Source of the DNA: Acidimicrobiia bacterium
GTDB taxonomy: Bacteria > Actinomycetota > Acidimicrobiia > Acidimicrobiales > Acidimicrobilacustridaceae
Length of the DNA stretch: 13,052 nt
Assembly: GCA_016462055.1 (NCBI GenBank)
Contig: JAEMTX010000035.1
Coordinates: 1-13,052 of the forward strand
Direction: 5' to 3'
Shown here: piece by piece, positions 1 through 7,360 of the stretch
Layout: each line of letters starts with the position of its first letter
How positions within the stretch are numbered: position 1 is the stretch's first letter
Notes under the pieces: generated by a model
What the model was told of the DNA's origin: nothing
What the model saw: the letters and a program-made list of their open reading frames with translations, nothing else
The model's database searches: none
Program-made: the position numbers and the translations under genes

Positions 1-425
1 TGGCAATCATGATCACGCCGATCATCACGTCATTGAGCCGTGAAGTCATTGCAACGGTGCCTGCGGCGCAACGCGAAGCCGCCTACGGGATGGGTGCCAC
101 TCGTTGGGAAATGATTCGCGCAGCAGTTCTTCCATGGAGTCGCGGTGGCATCGTCGGCTCCGTGATGCTTGGTCTTGGTCGAGCAATGGGCGAAACCATC
201 GCGGTTGCGCTTGTCATTGGCTCCCAAGCACAAATCACCACACACCTTTTCGAGTCCGGCGACTCGATGGCAGCGGTCGTCGTCAATCAATTTGGTGAGG
301 CATCCGGAACGCATCGGGCTGCTCTGATTGGGCTTGGCGTCGTGCTGTTTGGTGTCACCATCATCGTCAACGTTTCTGCGCGCGGCATTGTCAGCCGATT
401 CGATCGCCGAAGCCAGGGGGCATGA
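1..425 (+). CDS. pstC: Phosphate ABC transporter permease PstC (C-terminal part, 5' truncated by window edge)
   Basis: The reading frame is open from the first codon (base 3) to TGA at 423-425, so only about the last 140 residues of a normally ~300-residue permease are present. The visible part carries the binding-protein-dependent permease signature (EAA loop): REAAYGMGATRWEMI, then VLPWSRGGIVGSVMLGLGRA and GETIAVALVIG, which is typical of PstC. Two hydrophobic segments follow, the last ending in a short basic tail. PstC pairs with PstA to form the membrane channel of the high-affinity phosphate importer, and its EAA loop docks on the PstB ATPase. pstA begins one base after the stop (ATG at 427), so the two are almost certainly translated from one mRNA. 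pstS would be expected upstream, outside the window. Confidence 0.95.
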   Translation, partial: AIMITPIITSLSREVIATVPAAQREAAYGMGATRWEMIRAAVLPWSRGGIVGSVMLGLGRAMGETIAVALVIGSQAQITTHLFESGDSMAAVVVNQFGEASGTHRAALIGLGVVLFGVTIIVNVSARGIVSRFDRRSQGA

Positions 426-426
426 G

Positions 427-1326
427 ATGACTGATTCTCTGTCACCCGATGTTGAGCGCCTACTCCTCGATGCGACCACCGGTCGATCGCGTCGCGTGAA
501 GAATCGACTCGCTTCAATCTGGATGATCGGCGCATTGCTCGTCGCTCTTGTGCCATTGACCTTGGTGATCGGGTATGTCCTGTTTAAGGGCGTTGGCCAA
601 CTTTCGCTCGCGTGGTTCACTGAAGACCTTCCGACCATCACCCGCAAGGCGGGCGGCGGTATGGGCCCGGCAATCGTTGGAACGCTTCTCATAACGTTCG
701 TCGCTGCTCTCATGGCGATACCGCTCGGAATTCTCGGAGCGATTTATCTTCATGAATACGGTGGCAAGGGTCGCACCGCTCGACTGATTCGATTCATGGC
801 TGATGTCATGACCGGTGTCCCATCAATCGTAATGGGCCTGTTCGTCTACACGGTATGGACGCTGACATTCGGTCTGAATGGTTTTGGTGGTTCGCTTGCG
901 CTCGGTTGCCTCATGCTTCCGATCATCATCCGCACAACCGAGGAAATGCTGCGCCTCGTCCCTGACGAATTACGTCAAGCGAGTTATGCATTAGGGAATC
1001 GAAAGTGGCGCACGATCCTTACCGTTGTGCTCCCGGCGGCGTTTGGTGGCATTACTTCGGGTGTCATGATCGCCATTGCGCGAGCTGCTGGTGAAACGGC
1101 GCCTCTGGTTTTCACAATTGGTGCTGCCCGTAATCTCAATATGAATATTTTCGAAGGTCCGATGACAGCACTCTCTGTCCAGATTTTCGGAAATGCACAG
1201 ACACCGTTTGAGGCCGCTCAAGCACGCGCATGGGGCGCTGCCCTCACCCTTGTCGGCATCGTCTTTGCCATGACCATTCTCGCCCGCGTTGTGTCGTCCC
1301 GGGTTGCCCGCCGACATTCCGCCTGA
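427..1326 (+). CDS. pstA: Phosphate ABC transporter permease PstA
   Basis: This is a 299-residue inner-membrane permease of normal PstA length. A hydrophilic N-terminus of about 30 residues leads into a first membrane helix (31-53), followed by about five more. The EAA loop lies at about 172-205 (TTEEMLRLVPDELRQASYALG, then RKWRTILTVVLPAAFGG), and ARAAGETAPLVFTIGA near 218-233 is typical of PstA. The chosen ATG has an excellent Shine-Dalgarno (AGGGGG, 415-420, 6 nt spacing). The frame is open further upstream, but that would overlap pstC by about 100 bp. PstA forms a heterodimer with PstC and couples to PstB for ATP-driven phosphate import. Nothing in it looks truncated or unusual. Confidence 0.96.
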   Translation: MTDSLSPDVERLLLDATTGRSRRVKNRLASIWMIGALLVALVPLTLVIGYVLFKGVGQLSLAWFTEDLPTITRKAGGGMGPAIVGTLLITFVAALMAIPLGILGAIYLHEYGGKGRTARLIRFMADVMTGVPSIVMGLFVYTVWTLTFGLNGFGGSLALGCLMLPIIIRTTEEMLRLVPDELRQASYALGNRKWRTILTVVLPAAFGGITSGVMIAIARAAGETAPLVFTIGAARNLNMNIFEGPMTALSVQIFGNAQTPFEAAQARAWGAALTLVGIVFAMTILARVVSSRVARRHSA

Positions 1327-1370
1327 TCGCCCTAGCCGCCCGACGTGACTGAAACCCACGACTCCGACCC

Positions 1371-1376
1371 AGAGGA
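1371..1376 (+). promoter_or_regulatory. Shine-Dalgarno that sets the pstB start
   Basis: AGAGGA lies 7 nt before ATG 1384. The longer alternative, GTG at 1345, has no purine-rich site in front of it (its upstream is pyrimidine-rich). This supports ATG 1384 and leaves a 57-bp pstA-pstB gap. Confidence 0.6.
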
Positions 1377-1383
1377 CGTTTCA

Positions 1384-2232
1384 ATGTCTCCTGAATCTGC
1401 CGCAACAACCGAACCCATCACTGCCCAATCGCCGGTACCTGAATTCGCCGAGCCGTCGGTTGTCTTTGACGTGCGAGAACTCGATGTCTACTACGGCGGA
1501 TTCCGCGCTGTCCGTGATGTAAATCTCGAAGTTCATCAGCATGAGATCACGGCGTTTATTGGCCCGTCGGGTTGTGGAAAATCAACGGTGCTTCGTTGTT
1601 TTGACCGAATGAATGATCTCATCGAGTCCGCACGCGTCGAAGGAAAGATTCTCTATCACGGGGTAGACCTCTACGACCCGCGTATCGATCCAGTTGAGGT
1701 TCGGAAGCGAATCGGGATGGTTTTCCAAAAGCCGAACCCATTCCCCAAGTCCATTTACGACAACATTGCGTTTGGTCCGCGCCTTTCTGGCAATAAGGGA
1801 AATCTTGACGACATTGTCGAGCAGGCATTGCGTCGAGCCGCCCTGTGGGACGAAGTGAAAGATCGACTGAAGAAGTCCGCCATGGGGCTGTCTGGCGGAC
1901 AGCAGCAGAGGCTTTGTATCGCTCGGGCTATTGCTGTTGAACCCGAAGTCATTCTGATGGATGAACCCTGTTCGGCACTCGATCCGATTGCCACCGCGCG
2001 CATTGAAGATCTCATGCAAGAACTGAAGTCTGATTACACGATTCTTATCGTCACGCACAACATGCAGCAGGCAGCTCGTGTAAGCGATCGCACGGCATTT
2101 TTCACAACCGAAGTGAATTCAGAAAGCGATACCCGGACGGGTGTCCTTGTCGAATTCGATTCAACCGACAAGATTTTCTCAGCTCCTTTCGATGAGCGAA
2201 CGGAAAATTACATCACCGGGCGATTTGGTTGA
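1384..2232 (+). CDS. pstB: Phosphate ABC transporter ATP-binding protein PstB
   Basis: This is a cytoplasmic ATPase that powers phosphate import through PstCA. All ABC motifs are intact: Walker A GPSGCGKST (60-68), Q-loop VFQKPNPFP with Gln115, signature LSGGQ (169-173), Walker B VILMDEP with catalytic Glu194, and the H-loop His225 in IVTHNM. The start at ATG 1384 gives 282 residues and is backed by a Shine-Dalgarno; GTG 1345 would add 13 residues of acidic sequence. About 25 poorly conserved residues precede the ABC core, and the C-terminus ENYITGRFG is the usual PstB ending. The next gene starts one base after the stop, suggesting translational coupling. PstB identity is secure. Confidence 0.96.
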   Translation: MSPESAATTEPITAQSPVPEFAEPSVVFDVRELDVYYGGFRAVRDVNLEVHQHEITAFIGPSGCGKSTVLRCFDRMNDLIESARVEGKILYHGVDLYDPRIDPVEVRKRIGMVFQKPNPFPKSIYDNIAFGPRLSGNKGNLDDIVEQALRRAALWDEVKDRLKKSAMGLSGGQQQRLCIARAIAVEPEVILMDEPCSALDPIATARIEDLMQELKSDYTILIVTHNMQQAARVSDRTAFFTTEVNSESDTRTGVLVEFDSTDKIFSAPFDERTENYITGRFG

Positions 2233-2233
2233 G

Positions 2234-2899
2234 GTGAGAAACATCCGTCAGCAGTACACCTCAGAACTCGAGCAACTGGCTCTTCAGGTTGAACTGATGG
2301 GTGTTCTTGTCGACGAGAACTTGGAACGAATGCGAACGGTGCTGCATTCTGGCGATGTGAATGTTGCTGAAGAAGCGATTCGAACCGACGATCGAATCGA
2401 CGCGATGAATGTTTCGCTTATGGAACGCTCCTATGAATTGCTTCGCCGTGAAGCCCCCGTTGCGTCTGATCTCCGACTCATTGTTTCTGTGCTTCGCGTA
2501 ACTGCTGAACTTGAGCGGATCGGTGATCTCTCACTTCGAATTGCCAAATTGGCCCCAGAGCACGAGTTGCTTACTCGGGTGCCAACCTCGTTTGACATCC
2601 TCGAAACGTTGGCTGGCCATGCCGTCTCGCAGTATCGAGATGCACTCCGTTGTTGGTCAACCCTGGATCTGGATCTCGCCGAACGGGTCGCATCTGAGCC
2701 AGAGGTGGCCATGGCTTCTCGGCATTTAGTTGAGGCGCTGCTTGCGTATGAGGGTCCCGACGCTGTGGTCGTTGCTCTCCGTACGATGGTGGCAGGCCAA
2801 GCGCTGGATCGTATTGCCGATCACTCTGCAGTCCTTGGCGCTCGAATTCGTTATCTCATCACCGGCGACCCAGACCATCTCGCCGCGGAAGTCCGATGA
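2234..2899 (+). CDS. phoU: PhoU-family phosphate signalling regulator (first copy)
   Basis: This is an all-helical cytoplasmic PhoU protein of 221 residues. PhoU proteins link the Pst transporter to the phosphate-sensing kinase and hold the kinase in check when phosphate is plentiful. The first metal-binding repeat motif is intact (ELERIGD, 92-98), preceded by the family hallmark PVASDLRLIVSVLRV. The second is drifted (ALDRIADHS, 190-198, instead of ERIGDHA), and the second half is shorter than in the neighbouring copy. GTG 2234 was chosen because PhoU proteins normally begin with a short Met-Arg segment just before the first helix, and because it lies one base after the pstB stop. ATG 2192 is an alternative overlapping pstB by 41 bp, with no Shine-Dalgarno. 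The start is less certain than the identity. Confidence 0.9.
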   Translation: MRNIRQQYTSELEQLALQVELMGVLVDENLERMRTVLHSGDVNVAEEAIRTDDRIDAMNVSLMERSYELLRREAPVASDLRLIVSVLRVTAELERIGDLSLRIAKLAPEHELLTRVPTSFDILETLAGHAVSQYRDALRCWSTLDLDLAERVASEPEVAMASRHLVEALLAYEGPDAVVVALRTMVAGQALDRIADHSAVLGARIRYLITGDPDHLAAEVR

Positions 2900-2932
2900 G
2901 TCAGGTAATGGGATCAATCGGACGGAATCAGA

Positions 2933-3679
2933 ATGCCTGAACAACGAAAAACTTTCCACCAAGAACTCGACGAGATCCGCGATGGCATCGTTCGTCTCGG
3001 CGCAATGGTGGGCGAGGTGATACCACGCGGAACCGACGTACTCCTTACCAATAACATGAAAGGCGCTCAAGCTGTTATCGAAGCAGATGACGAACTCGAT
3101 GATCTCTCGTTGCGCATTGAAGAGCACTGCTACCACGTGCTTGCACTTCAACAGCCAATGGCGTCCGACCTTCGTTCAATCGTTACGGGGCTTTGGCTGA
3201 CCGGAGAACTTGAACGTTCTGGCGATCTCATGGTCAACGTCGCTAAGGGGGCACGTCGTATTTACGGCGTCACTCTTGATCCAAAGCTGCGGGGACTCAT
3301 TGAGCGTATGAGCGAGGAAGCCTCACGGCTCATGAAGCTTGCGCTCGACGCCTACGCCGAGAGAAATGCGAGCCTTGGCGTTGCTATCGACGATATCGAC
3401 GACGCGCTTGACACCCTTCATGGCGATTACATCGAAGCTATTTTTGAATCTCACGCAACAAATGACATTGGGTTGCAGGCATCGGTGCAGCTCGCGCTCA
3501 TCGGTCGTTACTACGAGCGGATTGGCGACCATGCAGTAAATATTGGGCAACGAGTTCAGTACATGGTGACGGGTTGGCTTCCTGAACAGACTGGTGCCGC
3601 TCGTCTGGTTGCACGACGATCGCTTGCTGCGGAAATTAGAGCGGAAGATCCGACGGCGGGAACTGATCACGACTTATGA
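2933..3679 (+). CDS. phoU: PhoU-family phosphate signalling regulator (second copy)
   Basis: This is a second, complete PhoU protein of 248 residues. Both three-helix repeats keep their metal-binding motifs: ELERSGD (92-98) and YERIGDHAVNIGQR (194-207), the latter matching the family consensus closely. The hallmark QPMASDLRSIVTGLWL precedes the first motif. An extra C-terminal tail of about 25 charged residues follows the last helix. The start ATG 2933 has a moderate GGACGG site 7 nt upstream. The stop overlaps the kinase start by 4 bp (ATGA at 3676-3679), so translation of the two is probably coupled. It is clearly divergent from the first copy, so this is an old paralogue pair and not a recent duplication. 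This copy is the more canonical of the two. Confidence 0.94.
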   Translation: MPEQRKTFHQELDEIRDGIVRLGAMVGEVIPRGTDVLLTNNMKGAQAVIEADDELDDLSLRIEEHCYHVLALQQPMASDLRSIVTGLWLTGELERSGDLMVNVAKGARRIYGVTLDPKLRGLIERMSEEASRLMKLALDAYAERNASLGVAIDDIDDALDTLHGDYIEAIFESHATNDIGLQASVQLALIGRYYERIGDHAVNIGQRVQYMVTGWLPEQTGAARLVARRSLAAEIRAEDPTAGTDHDL

Positions 3680-4947
3680 ATACCGTCATTGTTAGTGCAC
3701 TGATCTCTGCCGTTGTCGCCGCTACATCGGCAACCTTTCTTGCTCGATTTTTCTGGAATCGCGCGCAACGAAATCAAGTGTATGAGTCGGCAATGCGACT
3801 CGGTCTTGATTCCACAGTTGAAAATGAACTCTCTCGGTTTGACGATCTACTTTCGGCCGTCGAGCGTTCGGTCCGGGACCTACGTTCCGCAAACCATGAA
3901 TCAGATGGCGAACGATTTCGGCTTCAGGCTGCGCTCGACGCATTGCCTGTCGCTGTAATGGTGTTCGATGGCGAAGGCCTCGTGATTGATTCAAATCTGG
4001 CATCGATGCCATTTCTTGAAGCTCGCCATGGAGACGCTCTCGTGGGCGCAGCAGTGAATGACCTCGTCCGAGTCGCGAATTCGGGGCAAGAAGCATCAAC
4101 GGTGATCGAGCTGTTTGGGCCGCCTCGGCGAACGGTGGTCGTTTCGACGTTGCCTCTACCCGAGGGCGGGCGGCCAGGTGCAGTGGCATTCGTCGAGGAC
4201 ATCACCGAGCGCCGGCAACTTGAGGCGATTCGTACCGATCTCGTAGCGAATATCAGTCATGAGTTGAAAACTCCGGTGGGCGCAATCGGATTGCTGGCCG
4301 AGACCCTCGAAGGTGAACACGACCAAGTTGTCGTTGAACGACTCGCGTCTCGGATTCACACCGAGTCCATGCGAATCGCACAAATCATTGAAGATCTCAT
4401 TGAACTTTCCCGAATCGAGTTCATCGATGGAGTCGGAAGCGGAACTGTTGACCTCAACGAAGTTGCGGCAGACGCCGTTGAACGGCTTCGAGCAGCGGCG
4501 TCGCAAGCGGGTGTGGGTGTTGAACTGCAGACGTCTGCGTCGGAAGTGGTGATCATCGGTGAGCGCCGACAACTTCTTTCGGCAATCGGAAATCTGATCG
4601 ACAATGCTATTAAGTACTCGGATCCCGGAACCAAAGTCGAAGTGACCGTTGATCGCGCTGATGCCGAAGTGCTTGTGCGGGTCGCTGATCACGGAATTGG
4701 TATTCCCACGCGGGATATTGATCGGATCTTCGAGCGGTTCTACCGAGTCGATCAGGCGAGAAGCCGCAAGACCGGTGGGACCGGGCTTGGTCTTGCGATC
4801 GTTCGTCACGCGATCGCCAATCACGATGCACACATCGAGGTTGAGTCAAGGCTGGGCGAAGGTTCGGTATTTCTCCTGCGGTTCCAATCGGTCGTCGAAG
4901 ACACGCTCGAAGCTCAAACAATTTCCAGCTTGAATGAAAGGGCATGA
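3676..4947 (+). CDS. senX3: SenX3/PhoR-like phosphate-sensing histidine kinase
   Basis: This is a 423-residue membrane-attached sensor kinase. A single N-terminal membrane helix (about 3-26) is followed by a linker, a PAS domain (about 82-176, starting AALDALPVAVMVFD), a dimerisation/phosphoacceptor domain with His195 in VANISHELKTPVGAI, and a HATPase domain. The N box is NLIDNAIKYS (Asn306/Asn310), the G1 box ADHGIGI (337-343), then RIFERFYRVD and the G2 box GGTGLGL (367-373). The domain order and the HisKA region closely match mycobacterial SenX3, including the lack of a large extracellular sensor. It probably receives its signal from Pst/PhoU and phosphorylates the regulator encoded just downstream. 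It overlaps the second phoU by 4 bp. All catalytic motifs are intact. PhoR would be an equivalent name. Confidence 0.93.
   Translation: MNTVIVSALISAVVAATSATFLARFFWNRAQRNQVYESAMRLGLDSTVENELSRFDDLLSAVERSVRDLRSANHESDGERFRLQAALDALPVAVMVFDGEGLVIDSNLASMPFLEARHGDALVGAAVNDLVRVANSGQEASTVIELFGPPRRTVVVSTLPLPEGGRPGAVAFVEDITERRQLEAIRTDLVANISHELKTPVGAIGLLAETLEGEHDQVVVERLASRIHTESMRIAQIIEDLIELSRIEFIDGVGSGTVDLNEVAADAVERLRAAASQAGVGVELQTSASEVVIIGERRQLLSAIGNLIDNAIKYSDPGTKVEVTVDRADAEVLVRVADHGIGIPTRDIDRIFERFYRVDQARSRKTGGTGLGLAIVRHAIANHDAHIEVESRLGEGSVFLLRFQSVVEDTLEAQTISSLNERA
4937..4942 (+). promoter_or_regulatory. Shine-Dalgarno supporting the regX3 start
   Basis: AAAGGG lies 9 nt before ATG 4952, inside the last codons of the kinase gene, with GAGG at 4946-4949 even closer. 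It favours ATG 4952 over ATG 4934, which would add six non-conserved residues before the receiver domain. Confidence 0.45.
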
Positions 4948-4951
4948 GGTT

Positions 4952-5668
4952 ATGACTGACACCACTTCTATTCTCGTCGTTGAGGATGAGGATTCCTTTA
5001 TCGACGCTCTTGAAATCGGGTTGTCTCGAGAAGGTTTTAAAGTCACTGTTGCTCGAGATGGGGCCGAGGCGCTCGATATTTTCGATGCGCTTGATCCCGA
5101 CCTCGTGCTTCTCGATGTGATGCTCCCGAAGATTTCGGGCATAGATGTTTGTCGCGAACTTCGATCTCGATCGAATGTGCCCATCATCATGGTGACGGCC
5201 AAAGGCTCTGAGATCGACACTGTGGTCGGACTGGAAGTTGGGGCAGACGATTACGTCACCAAGCCGTATCGAATGCGCGAACTTGTTGCTCGAATGCGAG
5301 CGGTACTTCGCCGTCGCCCGTTTGATATTCCCGAAACACAAACGGCGGCAGATCCCGCTGAAACGATCCGGGTGGGCGATGTTGTCATTGACCGGGAACG
5401 CCATGAGGTCACTGTTCGCGGTGAACTTGTACAACTTCCGCTGAAGGAATTCGAACTTCTTTCGCTCCTGCTTACCAACGCAGGCCGCGTTCTCACCCGT
5501 GACACGCTCATTGATCGAGTGTGGGGGAATGACTATGTCGGTGATACGAAGACACTTGATGTTCACATCAAACGCCTGCGGTCCAAGGTGGAAAGCGATC
5601 CGACGAACCCAGTGTGCATCGTTACGATCCGTGGTCTTGGCTACAAGTTCGACGTTCCCAAACGCTGA
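4952..5668 (+). CDS. regX3: RegX3/PhoB-like phosphate response regulator
   Basis: This is a 238-residue OmpR/PhoB-class transcription factor. The receiver domain (about 6-120) has the acidic pair Glu11/Asp12, phosphoacceptor Asp55 in LLDVMLP, Thr82 and Lys104 in YVTKPY, so it should be phosphorylatable. A linker of about 15 residues leads to a winged-helix DNA-binding domain (about 138-236), with LPLKEFELLSLLL, the recognition-helix region KTLDVHIKRLRSKVE and the closing wing IRGLGYKF. It starts 4 bp after the kinase stop and is expected to be its cognate partner, controlling phosphate-starvation genes probably including this operon. The family binds direct-repeat PHO boxes, but none is in view because the operon promoter is upstream of the window. 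It is the last gene of the operon. Confidence 0.95.
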   Translation: MTDTTSILVVEDEDSFIDALEIGLSREGFKVTVARDGAEALDIFDALDPDLVLLDVMLPKISGIDVCRELRSRSNVPIIMVTAKGSEIDTVVGLEVGADDYVTKPYRMRELVARMRAVLRRRPFDIPETQTAADPAETIRVGDVVIDRERHEVTVRGELVQLPLKEFELLSLLLTNAGRVLTRDTLIDRVWGNDYVGDTKTLDVHIKRLRSKVESDPTNPVCIVTIRGLGYKFDVPKR

Positions 5669-5680
5669 ACGTCTGCGAAA

Positions 5681-5705
5681 GAGGCGGTTGCGTCACACCC
5701 GCCTC
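5681..5705 (+). terminator. Possible hairpin terminator after regX3
   Basis: GAGGCGG (5681-5687) and CCGCCTC (5699-5705) form a perfect 7-bp GC-rich stem with an 11-nt loop, 12 nt after the regX3 stop. No T-run follows, so it would be a weak or non-classical intrinsic terminator. The position between the phosphate operon and the next transcription unit fits a terminator role. Confidence 0.4.
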
Positions 5706-5706
5706 C

Positions 5707-5712
5707 TAGCAT
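5707..5712 (+). promoter_or_regulatory. Putative -10 box for the MFS gene (leaderless)
   Basis: TAGCAT is followed by 7 nt and then GTG 5720. This spacing would put the transcription start at or next to the start codon. No Shine-Dalgarno is present, and no clear -35 was found. The ATG at 5711 lies inside this box. Confidence 0.35.
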
Positions 5713-5719
5713 GGTCAAA

Positions 5720-7348
5720 GTGACCTCCGAGTCCACATCCCCCCAAGGCAAACGCCCTCGCGGCCCGCAGCCAACTAGTCGCGATCCTCGTCGACCCTGG
5801 GCACCTTCACCATTTACGCGGTTAGCCCGAGCCCACGCGGCATCGGTGTCTGGTGATGCGCTGTTCGCTATTGGCCTCGCCGGGTCGGTGTTCTTCTCGC
5901 TGGACTTCACGTCAGCGCGCTGGCGGGTTGCGTTGTACCTCCTGCTGACCATCGCTCCGTTCGCGATTGCCGCGCCCCTTATCGGCCCCGCTATCGACCG
6001 AATTAAGGGCGGCCGCCGCTGGATCATTGTCGGATCAATGTTGATGCGCGCTGTGCTGGCGTTTTTTGTGGTTCGTCATATGAACACGATCCTCTTTTAT
6101 CCAGAGGCCTTCGGCATGCTCATCATGCAGAAGATCTATTCAATTTCGAAAAGCGCGGTCATCCCCAGCACGGTGCATAGCGACGAAGAACTCGTGCAGG
6201 CCAATTCGCAGCTCACGACGCTCTCGTCGATTGCGGTCGTCATTGCCGCGATACCTGGTGGCATTCTCTACGCAATCGGAGGCGGACGAGCCACGGTCGC
6301 GCTCGGCGCGATTGTTTTCGCGGTTGGCACGATTCTCGCGCTTCAGCTTCCTCCAACCACTGTTGCTGCCGAACCCGCGGGCGAAGCCGAGCGAGAAGAA
6401 CTTCGCAGCGCTGGCATTACACACGCATCAGTCGCAATGAGTCTTATCCGCGGCATGGTTGGGTTTCTGGCGTTCATGTTGGCTTTCGAGTTCAAAAATG
6501 CCGGCGCACCGCTATGGCAATTGGGTCTTGTTGCTGCCACGGCACAGTTCGGTTTTTTTGTCGGATCATTGATTGTTCCAAGACTTCGGCGAGTGACGAC
6601 TGAAGAACGGATCTTGGTAGGAAGTCTGATCGTGACGAGTGTCGCGGGTTTGGTCACGGCGTTCATTGGGGGACTGGGCGGTGCCGCTCTGTTATCGATG
6701 ATGCTCGGTGTCACGAGTTGCTCCGCCAAGCAGGCTTTCGATTCGATCGTGCAACGCGATGCGCCCGACGCCAACCGCGGTCGTTCTTTTGCCAAATTCG
6801 AAACTCGATTCCAAATGATCTGGGTGATCGGTGCGCTTGTTCCGATCATCATTCCGATCCCGTCAGCGTTGGGCTTCGGACTCATTGCGATAGCAGCATC
6901 GATTGCCGTGGCGCTTTATTTGGTCGGTCTGCGGAATGTTCGTGCCGGCCGCGTGCCGGTGGCTCGTAAAGGGGTTCTGCGCCGACCGATTGAAATCGAT
7001 GACCGTCACCCCTCCGCTCGACCTCAAGACGATGATCCGACCCGAGTGGTTGATCGTGGCTTCGCTGGCCCCGAAACGCCACCGGCCTGGGGTCCACCGC
7101 TTGACTTCATCAGTCCCGATGGTGCCGACATCGCTGTTGCTTCACATGATGCCGCCCGCCGCTGGATGCGCAGGCCATCGCCGGCAGTGCCGAGCATGCC
7201 GACCGAACCCCCACCTCCTGCGGTCGAGCCACGCCACGTGGTCGATGAGTGGGCGGGGAACCGCGCGAACCAGCGCGAGGGCTACCTGTTTGGGCCCGAC
7301 GCATGGGAAGAGCCGGAGTTTCCCGACGAACCACCGCCGATTTCCTGA
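5720..7348 (+). CDS. Major facilitator superfamily transporter with long C-terminal tail
   Basis: This is a polytopic membrane protein of 542 residues. After about 40 basic, proline-rich N-terminal residues, hydrophobic segments run from about 42 to 404. Motif A of the superfamily is recognisable after the second helix (GPAIDRIKGGRRW), and a hydrophilic central loop (about 215-235) separates the two halves, so it resembles the efflux-type MFS branch (MFS_3/EntS-like). The substrate cannot be told from sequence. The last 135 or so residues form a soluble, proline- and acid-rich tail (for example MPTEPPPPAVEP and EEPEFPDEPPPIS), unusual for this family. GTG 5720 was preferred because a -10-like box lies 7 nt upstream; ATG 5711 would add three residues but lies within that box and has no Shine-Dalgarno. 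It is convergent with the next gene, 12 bp away. Confidence 0.85.
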   Translation: MTSESTSPQGKRPRGPQPTSRDPRRPWAPSPFTRLARAHAASVSGDALFAIGLAGSVFFSLDFTSARWRVALYLLLTIAPFAIAAPLIGPAIDRIKGGRRWIIVGSMLMRAVLAFFVVRHMNTILFYPEAFGMLIMQKIYSISKSAVIPSTVHSDEELVQANSQLTTLSSIAVVIAAIPGGILYAIGGGRATVALGAIVFAVGTILALQLPPTTVAAEPAGEAEREELRSAGITHASVAMSLIRGMVGFLAFMLAFEFKNAGAPLWQLGLVAATAQFGFFVGSLIVPRLRRVTTEERILVGSLIVTSVAGLVTAFIGGLGGAALLSMMLGVTSCSAKQAFDSIVQRDAPDANRGRSFAKFETRFQMIWVIGALVPIIIPIPSALGFGLIAIAASIAVALYLVGLRNVRAGRVPVARKGVLRRPIEIDDRHPSARPQDDDPTRVVDRGFAGPETPPAWGPPLDFISPDGADIAVASHDAARRWMRRPSPAVPSMPTEPPPPAVEPRHVVDEWAGNRANQREGYLFGPDAWEEPEFPDEPPPIS

Positions 7349-7360
7349 GCCCCTCTGATT

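Noticed and set aside
328..426. In-frame upstream extension of pstA
   Set aside because: It would overlap pstC by about 100 bp, is not PstA-like in sequence, and ATG 427 has an excellent Shine-Dalgarno.
30..713. Minus-strand open frame opposite pstC/pstA
   Set aside because: The composition is arginine/serine-rich without structure, and both sense genes are certain.
1345..1383. GTG 1345 as pstB start
   Set aside because: There is no ribosome site and the 13 added residues are not part of the conserved protein; ATG 1384 has AGAGGA at good spacing. It is not fully excluded.
4610..5566. Long open frame (about 318 codons) on the minus strand opposite the kinase and regulator genes
   Set aside because: It spans two intact, well-conserved genes; the product is low in hydrophobic residues and matches no family, so it is a complementary-strand shadow.
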